5,040 nucleotides of DNA from JBELHJ01 sp042091495 (GTDB lineage Bacteria; Bacteroidota; Bacteroidia; Flavobacteriales; Flavobacteriaceae): contig JBELHJ010000104.1 of assembly GCA_042091495.1 (NCBI GenBank), positions 1-5,040 on the forward strand. The letters run 5' to 3'. Numbering within the stretch: position 1 is the stretch's first letter; every line of letters starts with the position of its first letter. The notes below the pieces were generated by a model that was not told the DNA's origin, searched no databases, and saw only the letters and a list, made by a program, of their open reading frames with translations. Positions 1 through 5,040 of this stretch are shown piece after piece. Made by a program: the position numbers and the translations under genes.

Positions 1-2998
1 CTAAATTAGATGTTTTAATGATGGAAGACGCTTCATCACTTGATGAAGTTGTTATAACGGCTTATGGTAATAAAACAACTCTAGAAAAAAATACAGCAGC
101 AATTGCTACTGTTTCAGCTGAAACAATTGAGGACAGAGCTAATGCTTCTGTGTTACAAAACTTACAAGGTCAAGTATCTGGATTGAACATATCTACTCCA
201 AGTGGTGTACCAGGTGCAGATAGTACAATTATTATTAGAGGGCAAGGTTCTATTAATGGTAATATTGAGCCAATATTTGTAGTGGATAATATTGTTGTTG
301 ATGAGGATAACTTTAGAAGTATCAATCAAAATGACATTGAAACTTTTTCTGTTTTAAAAGATGCCGCTGCTGCAGCCGTATACGGAAGTAGAGGCGCTAA
401 CGGTGCAATTGTAATCACAACAAAACAAGGTAAGTTTAATCAAGGTTTAAAATTTAGTTACAAAACTGCTTACGGTGTTACTAACATTCAAAATCAGACA
501 TTTGATTTATTGACTTCAAATCAAATGTTATCTCTTGAAAAAGAGTTAGGTGTAGGTAGAGGGGCTTCACTTTCAGATGCTGAGATTGATGCTTTATCGA
601 AAAATACCAATACTTACTGGGCAGACTATTTTTTTAGAACAGGACGTTCATATTCTCATGATTTGTCTATTTCGTCTGGTAGTGAAAATACTTCTAACTT
701 TACATCACTATCTTATTTTGACCAAGAAGGTATTTTCCTTAAATCAGATTTGAAGCGTTTCAATATAAGAAACAACTTCAATGGTAAGTCTTCTAACGAC
801 AAGTTTAATTATGGTGCAAGTTTATCAATGAACTATTCTCAAACTAATGAGATTGATGGTTCAGGATCTAATGCAACGTTTTTTAATCCATTCTCTGCTG
901 CTTTACAAGGAATGCCTTATTTGTCTCCGTTTGATCCAGATGGATCTGTAACCATAGATGGCGGGATTCAGCCAGGAGATGGCGATGCAATCATAAATAA
1001 TTCTGCGCTAAATTTTCCTTATGTCAATTTGAACTCTACAGCTATGAATACAGATGTTGAGCAAGAGGTTAAGTTATTGTCAAGTTTTAATGCTAATTAC
1101 AATTTTGCTAAAAATCTTACTTTAGGAACTTTGTTGGGGGCAGATTACCAGTCTGTTAAGTTTATTGAAATACTAAATCCTTTAAGTATTCTAGGTCCTT
1201 TTCAGGCTGATCAAAGAGCTGAATTCGGCGGTATTAGATCTGAAACATTTTTCAGAGACTTTAGATTTAACTCACTTGCTAGTCTAAACTTTAATAAAAC
1301 GTTTGACGAAAAGCATAGTGTTGATTTTACAGCTTACATGGAATATATTTATGGTAACACATCATCTCTTAACTGGAGCCAGGCTGGTATTGATCCAAGA
1401 TTACCAACTGCTGCTGCGGGTGTAGTTGGGGGAACTACTGAAGAAGATTTAAATGGTGATGGTACTATAGCTCCTGGAGCGGCAGAACTTCCATATATTC
1501 CTTCAATAGGAAGTGGAGTATCTGAAGTAGCAATGTTTTCATACTTTGGAATTTTAGATTACGATTATGACGGTCGATTCGGACTTGGTGCGTCCTTAAG
1601 ACGAGATAGTTCTTCAAGGTTTATTAATGAGAATAAATGGGGTACATTTTTCTCTGTTTCAGGTAGGTGGAACATAGATAAAGAAGCTTTCATGGCAAAT
1701 TCTAGTTTTAATTTATTAAAAATTAGAGCTTCATATGGGACAGCAGGTAATGATAGAATTTTAAATCCTTATTACGGTGCTCTTAATAATACAAGAAGTT
1801 TGTATGGTATTGGAACAGGATATAACAATAACCCTTCAACTGCAGCAAGTCAAATTGGTAATGTTAACCTGAAATGGGAGACAATTGCTCAAACAAATGT
1901 TGGTGTTGATTTTGGAGTATGGAATAATAGACTTTCCGGAACGTTTGATGTTTATGAGAAGAAAACCACAGATTTATTCCAATCTGTACCAATCTCTTTA
2001 GTAAATGCTACTTCACAAATTCAAGCTAATAGCGGATCTATGACCAATAAAGGTGTTGAAGGTTTATTACGCTACACTATTTTAGATAAAAACGATCTCA
2101 GAATTAGCGTTAATGCAAACGGAGCCTATAACGACAATAAAGTACTTTCCGTGCCTGGAACAACTGGAGAGTCTTTTGGAGGTGGTTCAACTATTCTCAA
2201 AGAAGGAGAGAAACTTGGTGTATACTATTTAGTGCCTTACGCTGGAGTTAATCCTGCTAATGGAAATCCATTATTTGTGTCTGCAGACGGATCTTTATCT
2301 GAAACATTTAGCGATGCAGATCGAAGAATTACTGATAAGAGCGCACTTCCCACTTGGCAGGGTGGCTTTGGGACAGATATCCGCTACAAAGGCTTTGAGT
2401 TTACAACACAGTTTGTTTGGTTTGCAGATGTATGGTTAAATAATTTAGACAGAGCCTCTCTGGATGATACAAGTGGCGCATTCTATAACGGAAGAAACCG
2501 TTCTACAGATGTGCTAAGAGCATGGAAGCAAGANNNNNNNNNNNNNNNNNNNNNNNNNNNNNNNNNNNNNNNNNNNNNNNNNNNNNNNNNNNNNNNNNNN
2601 NNNNNNNNNNNNNNNNNNNNNNNNNNNNNNNNNCATTCTATAACGGAAGAAACCGTTCTACAGATGTGCTAAGAGCATGGAAGCAAGAAGGTGATATTAC
2701 TGATATTCCTAGAATTGGAAACCCATACAACAGTATTGATTATATTAATTCTGTTGATAGATATTTAGATAATGCTTCTTTTTTGAGATTAAGAAATATA
2801 ACATTAGGTTATTCTCTTCCTGATAAAATAACTGATAAGTTAGGATTAAACGCCATTCGTTTTTATCTTCAAGGAGAAAATTTAATTACATTTTCATCAT
2901 TTAAAGGTTGGGATGCAGAAAATGGATTTAGGTCCACTAACAGGGGTAATTATCCAACTCCAAAGATTGTAACTTTTGGTACAACAATTAATTTCTAA
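1..2998 (+). CDS. susC: SusC/RagA-family TonB-dependent outer-membrane transporter, 5'-truncated by window edge, split by assembly gap
   Basis: Outer-membrane barrel importing nutrient oligomers with TonB/ExbBD energy, capped by the SusD partner. The frame is open from base 3, so the true start, signal peptide and N-terminal carboxypeptidase-regulatory-like domain lie upstream; the ATGs at 18 and 21 are internal. Counting the codon at base 3 as residue 1, a TonB box (LDEVVITAYG) spans 13-22 and the plug about 30-145, ending in the family signature LKDAAAAAVYGSRGANG (118-134). Barrel motifs follow: SYGTAGN at 577, NLKWET at 622, NSGSMTNKGVE at 676. The C terminus, TTINF, ends in the Phe typical of outer-membrane barrels. 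A 100-N gap plus a 55-bp duplication shifts the apparent frame. Removing 155 bases gives 946 visible residues plus a stop and rebuilds WKQEGDITDIPR across the join. Known SusC proteins run about 1000-1100 aa, so roughly 100 residues are missing upstream. The symbol denotes family only; substrate unknown. Confidence 0.95.
39..68 (+). other. TonB box of the SusC-type transporter
   Basis: The codons read LDEVVITAYG, which closely matches the LDEVVVTAYG/GYG segment that precedes the plug in SusC-family proteins. In this family the segment is taken to be the periplasmic contact for TonB. It is followed by a short linker and then the plug. Its presence near the left edge shows that only the signal peptide and the N-terminal extension domain are missing from the window. 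Confidence 0.8.
1446..1469 (+). other. Possible calcium-binding-type loop (DxNxDGxI) in the SusC barrel
   Basis: Visible residues 482-489 read DLNGDGTI, the Asp/Asn spacing of EF-hand and dockerin calcium loops. It lies in a Gly/Ala/Pro-rich stretch between two predicted barrel strands, so probably in an extracellular loop. DxNGDGxI stretches are common in SusC proteins but more often sit further towards the C terminus. Calcium binding is inference from the short motif alone; there is no second EF-hand nearby. Confidence 0.35.
2479..2533 (+). repeat. First copy of 55-bp direct repeat at the left edge of the gap
   Basis: These 55 bases, beginning cattctataacgg and ending ggaagcaaga, are identical to 2634-2688. 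The copy ends exactly where the Ns begin. It encodes the SusC segment starting FYNGRNRS in the upstream frame. The repeat is best explained as an unmerged overlap between two contigs and is not proposed as a biological duplication. Confidence 0.95.
2534..2633. other. Assembly gap: 100 Ns of scaffold padding
   Basis: The run is exactly 100 Ns, a common default for a scaffold join of unknown size. Because the same 55 bases touch it on both sides, the real gap is probably zero or negative (an overlap). Any translation through it is meaningless. Read literally, it makes the upstream frame continue into the second repeat copy and stop at 2670-2672 after a false tail (HSITEETVLQMC). Confidence 0.97.
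2634..2688 (+). repeat. Second copy of 55-bp direct repeat at the right edge of the gap
   Basis: This copy is identical to 2479-2533 over all 55 bases and begins at the first base after the Ns. Here the correct protein frame (FYNGRNRS, then WKQEGD) is shifted by two bases relative to the first copy, because 155 is not a multiple of three. The sequence then continues smoothly into the SusC C-terminal region. The likely true sequence contains only one copy. Confidence 0.95.
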
Positions 2999-3003
2999 AG
3001 ACT
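2999..3003 (+). promoter_or_regulatory. 5-nt susC-susD spacer; start context without Shine-Dalgarno
   Basis: The spacer reads agact. The only purine run (aaag, overlapping the susC stop) is too close to the ATG to be a normal Shine-Dalgarno site. There is an A at -3 and -6, matching the A-rich start contexts known in Flavobacteriia, whose ribosomes use Shine-Dalgarno pairing little. The tiny spacing implies co-transcription and probable translational coupling. Confidence 0.5.
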
Positions 3004-3069
3004 ATGAAAAAGATATTAAATTTTAAAATTTACGGCTTACTCTCATTGTTAATAGTTATATCAGCATGT
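3004..3069 (+). other. Lipoprotein (SPII) signal peptide of the SusD-like protein
   Basis: The 22 codons carry two lysines after Met, a hydrophobic core (LLSLLIVI) and the lipobox ISAC, with cleavage expected before Cys22. The mature protein would begin CSDLTD. The acidic residues just after the Cys resemble the lipoprotein export signal of Bacteroidota that sends lipoproteins to the cell surface. This agrees with the known position of SusD on the outer face of the outer membrane. Confidence 0.88.
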
Positions 3070-4479
3070 TCTGATTTAACCGATATAACCCAAGAGGGAG
3101 AATTAACAGAAGAAGTTGCATTTAGCACTTTATCAGATATTCAATCTGGTTTAAATTCTGTGTATGGATCATATGGCCCAGATTCTGGAGGAAATGGTAG
3201 TGGAGATGTTGTTCATTTCAACGCTATTTTCACTGATAACTTCAAAAGAGGTTTGGGAAGTACGGGTCAAGGTAACTTAGACTATAGTTTTATATTGCAA
3301 CCAGGATCTTCGTTTCCTGCTACTATCTGGTCATCTAGATATGCTACGATTAATCGAGTTAATCGCGTATTAAGAGCTATAGATAATATTACATTTGATG
3401 AGGCTGAATTAGCTGATGTAGATCATATAAAAGCCCAATTATACGCTTTTAGAGCTTTAGCTCACCTTGATTTATTCCAATATTTCACAAAAGATTATAC
3501 AGACGCCAATTCATTGTCTGTAATTAATATAGATTTTGTACCCGAAGTATTATCAGAATTTGAACGTAATACTGTTGCTGAGACAACAACTTTTATTAAG
3601 AATGACCTAGAATTAGCGTTACAGTTTATTAACGATGACTTAGTGCCAAGTAACTATTATATCAATTCGTCTGCTATAAAAGCTATTTATGCAAGATTTG
3701 CATTAGTTACTGAAGATTATGACAAAGCATTAGAAATGGCCACAGATGTTGTTACAGATTATCAGCTTGCAGATGCAACAGAATATCCTAATGTTTTCGC
3801 ACCTAATGCAGCAGCGCCTTTAGATCCTGATGTTGAAATTGTATTTCAATTAAGACGAACTGGTGGAGGTGCAGCAGGGAATTTTTACTTTAACTCTGTT
3901 GATATAACTGGTGGTGCATTTTACGAAATGTCAAACGAACTATATAATGCTTTTGATAATGATGATATTAGAAAAACAGCTTTCGTAACTGCAGATTCCG
4001 AATTTAACGGTGTTAACGATCCAACAAACATTTTGTTGATTGGAAAATATCCTGGTAGTGATGCTGGCTTACTTACAAACGACTTTAAATTACTTAGAGT
4101 TTCTGAAATGGTATTAGTAAAGGCAGAAGCTGAGGCTAGACTAAATCAACTATCTACTGCAGCAACTACATTAAAGACTATTGCTGATGCAAGATTAGAT
4201 AGTAACACAGTTGTTGAAACATTTGCTAATGTAAATGATGCGCTCAATACTGTCTTAGAACAACGTCGATTAGAACTTTGTTATGAAGGTCACCGCTACT
4301 TAGATTTAAAACGAATAGGTGGTGATATAAACAAAGGTGTAGATAGGGAAGATGTTGATTGTGTTTCATTTACCGCTACACAATGTACGTTGGTGCCAAA
4401 TGATTATAGATTTACACTACCAATTCCCACTTCTGAAATTGAAGGTAATAGTGTAATTACTCAAAACTCTGATTATTAA
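3004..4479 (+). CDS. susD: SusD/RagB-family nutrient-binding outer-membrane lipoprotein
   Basis: Surface lipoprotein that forms the hinged lid on the SusC barrel and binds the nutrient before import. The start at 3004 gives a clean lipoprotein signal: KK near the N terminus, a hydrophobic core, and lipobox ISAC with Cys22. SDLTD follows, an acidic stretch resembling the Bacteroidota surface-export signal. The 491 aa are complete and within the usual family range. SusD features in order are the N-terminal helical region (SDIQSGLNSVYGSYG), the helix AQLYAFRALAHLDLFQYF at 144-161, TPR-like helices near 224-246 and 364-395, the signature EQRRLELCYEGHRYLDLKR at 419-437, and the terminal LPIPTSEI (472-479) ending QNSDY. 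Cys453 and Cys461 sit close together and could form a disulfide. It begins 5 nt after susC, its expected partner. The symbol denotes family only; starch or any other ligand is not shown by the sequence. Confidence 0.96.
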   Translation: MKKILNFKIYGLLSLLIVISACSDLTDITQEGELTEEVAFSTLSDIQSGLNSVYGSYGPDSGGNGSGDVVHFNAIFTDNFKRGLGSTGQGNLDYSFILQPGSSFPATIWSSRYATINRVNRVLRAIDNITFDEAELADVDHIKAQLYAFRALAHLDLFQYFTKDYTDANSLSVINIDFVPEVLSEFERNTVAETTTFIKNDLELALQFINDDLVPSNYYINSSAIKAIYARFALVTEDYDKALEMATDVVTDYQLADATEYPNVFAPNAAAPLDPDVEIVFQLRRTGGGAAGNFYFNSVDITGGAFYEMSNELYNAFDNDDIRKTAFVTADSEFNGVNDPTNILLIGKYPGSDAGLLTNDFKLLRVSEMVLVKAEAEARLNQLSTAATTLKTIADARLDSNTVVETFANVNDALNTVLEQRRLELCYEGHRYLDLKRIGGDINKGVDREDVDCVSFTATQCTLVPNDYRFTLPIPTSEIEGNSVITQNSDY

Positions 4480-4489
4480 AAAATACATT
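4480..4489 (+). promoter_or_regulatory. 10-nt spacer upstream of third lipoprotein gene; A-rich start context
   Basis: The spacer reads aaaatacatt and contains no Shine-Dalgarno-like sequence. It has A at -3 and an A-run further upstream, as is common for flavobacterial starts. It is too short for a promoter or a terminator, so the third gene is presumably read on the same transcript as susC and susD. Confidence 0.45.
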
Positions 4490-4546
4490 ATGAAAAAAAT
4501 ATTAAATATTCTAATTACTGTTTTGGCTCTTAATTTGTCATCTTGT
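4490..4546 (+). other. Lipoprotein (SPII) signal peptide of the third gene
   Basis: The 19 codons encode two lysines, a hydrophobic core (ILITVLALNL) and the lipobox LSSC, with predicted lipidation at Cys19. The mature N terminus CDDGPE has two aspartates directly after the Cys, a pattern seen in flavobacterial surface-exported lipoproteins. This supports the chosen start codon and the surface location. Confidence 0.85.
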
Positions 4547-5040
4547 GATGACGGGCCAGAGCGAGTTATATATAGTGGCGACGCAAACAGTGAAAGGACC
4601 TTCTTATCATTTGATAAGAGTTCTTATGATTTAGAAGTTGCGATCAACGATGTGGGTGATACAGAAGTAATTTTGTATTCAAGTACAGTATCATCACAGG
4701 ATAGAACTTATACAGTTAATTTAGATGCTTTAGCTACGACTGCTAATACTGATGCATTCACTTTACCTACAAGTATAACTATAGCTGCTGATAGCTATGA
4801 AGGGTCAATGACTATATCTGCTGAGGATATTACTTCGGGTGAAGTTGACGAGACTGTTTATCAAATAGTTTTCACACTTGGAAACCTTGCTAATGTTGAT
4901 ATGGATATCAAGGCAACTTACGATGAAGATGGTGTAGAAATGTATCATGATTATTCAGAACCAATAATTGTAAACATGTTTGAAACATGTCCTGTTGATG
5001 GTTCTTTCTTTGTAGGAACTTACATTATGGACGATACATC
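4490..5040 (+). CDS. Surface lipoprotein in SusE position, Ig-like/Calx-beta-like (DUF1735-like) N-terminal region, 3'-truncated
   Basis: Probably an outer-membrane surface lipoprotein that helps bind the SusCD substrate. The start at 4490 is the first ATG after the susD stop and gives a lipoprotein signal with lipobox LSSC, Cys19, then DDGPE. The frame stays open to the window end, showing 183 full codons. Residues about 37-131 have an all-beta look: FLSFDKSSYDLEV, then SSQDRTYTVNLD, then LPTSITIAADSYEGSMTIS, then VYQIVFTLG. This resembles DUF1735/Calx-beta-like Ig folds of lipoproteins in SusCD operons, by eye only. After an acidic linker, ETCPVDGSFFVGTYIMDD (165-182) looks like the start of a second domain that is cut off. 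No enzyme motif is visible. By position it parallels SusE/SusF-type glycan-binding proteins, but I recognise no specific family and the ligand is unknown. Confidence 0.82.
   Translation, partial: MKKILNILITVLALNLSSCDDGPERVIYSGDANSERTFLSFDKSSYDLEVAINDVGDTEVILYSSTVSSQDRTYTVNLDALATTANTDAFTLPTSITIAADSYEGSMTISAEDITSGEVDETVYQIVFTLGNLANVDMDIKATYDEDGVEMYHDYSEPIIVNMFETCPVDGSFFVGTYIMDDT

Noticed and set aside
18..23. ATG at 18 or 21 as the true start of the SusC gene
   Set aside because: The frame is open upstream to the window edge, a start here would leave no signal peptide, and the TonB box would sit almost at the N terminus. SusC proteins have a signal peptide and an extra domain before this point.
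2479..2688. A true tandem duplication or programmed frameshift in susC
   Set aside because: The repeat is exact, ends at the N run on both sides and has a typical assembler k-mer length; collapsing it restores the frame and a family motif. An assembly cause explains everything.
2522..2998. A separate 158-codon gene starting at the ATG at 2522
   Set aside because: The ATG lies inside the first repeat copy in a frame different from the susC frame there, and the predicted protein runs through Ns. The real content is the SusC C-terminal barrel.
3004..4507. Near-identical first 18 bases of susD (3004-3021) and the third gene (4490-4507), one mismatch
   Set aside because: Both encode MKKILN at the start of a lipoprotein signal in an AT-rich genome; similarity ends at once after it. 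Convergent signal-peptide composition is enough, with no sign of duplication.
4602..4619. Hairpin with 7-bp stem and 4-nt loop (tcttatc / gataaga) as a terminator or attenuator
   Set aside because: It lies well inside the third coding region, is AT-rich and weak, and has no following T-run. It encodes part of FLSFDKS and is likely chance.
1..5040. Genes on the minus strand, RNA genes, CRISPR arrays or insertion sequences
   Set aside because: The + strand is coding almost end to end with family-recognisable proteins; I saw no tRNA-like folds, spaced repeats, terminal inverted repeats or transposase motifs.

Overview
The window looks like a draft-assembly piece from a low-GC member of the Bacteroidota, most likely a marine-type Flavobacteriaceae. 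The evidence is a SusC/SusD pair, two Bacteroidota-style lipoprotein signals, AT-rich codon choice, and starts in A/T-rich leaders without Shine-Dalgarno sites. No 16S rRNA or other taxonomic marker is present, so the placement rests on gene type and composition.

All coding is on the + strand, in one tightly packed operon segment. Bases 1-2998 hold the 3' part of a SusC/RagA-type TonB-dependent outer-membrane transporter; its signal peptide and N-terminal carboxypeptidase-regulatory-like domain lie before the window. Bases 3004-4479 hold a complete SusD/RagB-type substrate-binding lipoprotein of 491 aa. From 4490 to the window end is the first 183 codons of a third lipoprotein, in the place where SusE/SusF-like surface binding proteins usually sit. 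The gaps between genes are 5 and 10 nt, so there is no room for a promoter or terminator between them.

The most important point for a reader is an assembly fault inside susC. A run of exactly 100 Ns (2534-2633) is flanked on both sides by the same 55 bases (2479-2533 and 2634-2688), and the repeat touches the Ns on both sides. This is the signature of two contigs that overlap by one k-mer but were scaffolded without merging. Removing 155 bases (one copy plus the Ns) restores a single reading frame and rebuilds a standard SusC motif across the join. The gene should therefore be read as one intact transporter (946 visible residues), not as two broken ORFs.

As a system, SusC forms the TonB-driven barrel and SusD the lid that captures an oligomeric nutrient at the cell surface. 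The third lipoprotein probably adds extra surface binding. No enzyme, regulator or transporter of known specificity is in view, so the substrate cannot be named. I found no RNA gene, mobile element, CRISPR array or convincing exotic system.
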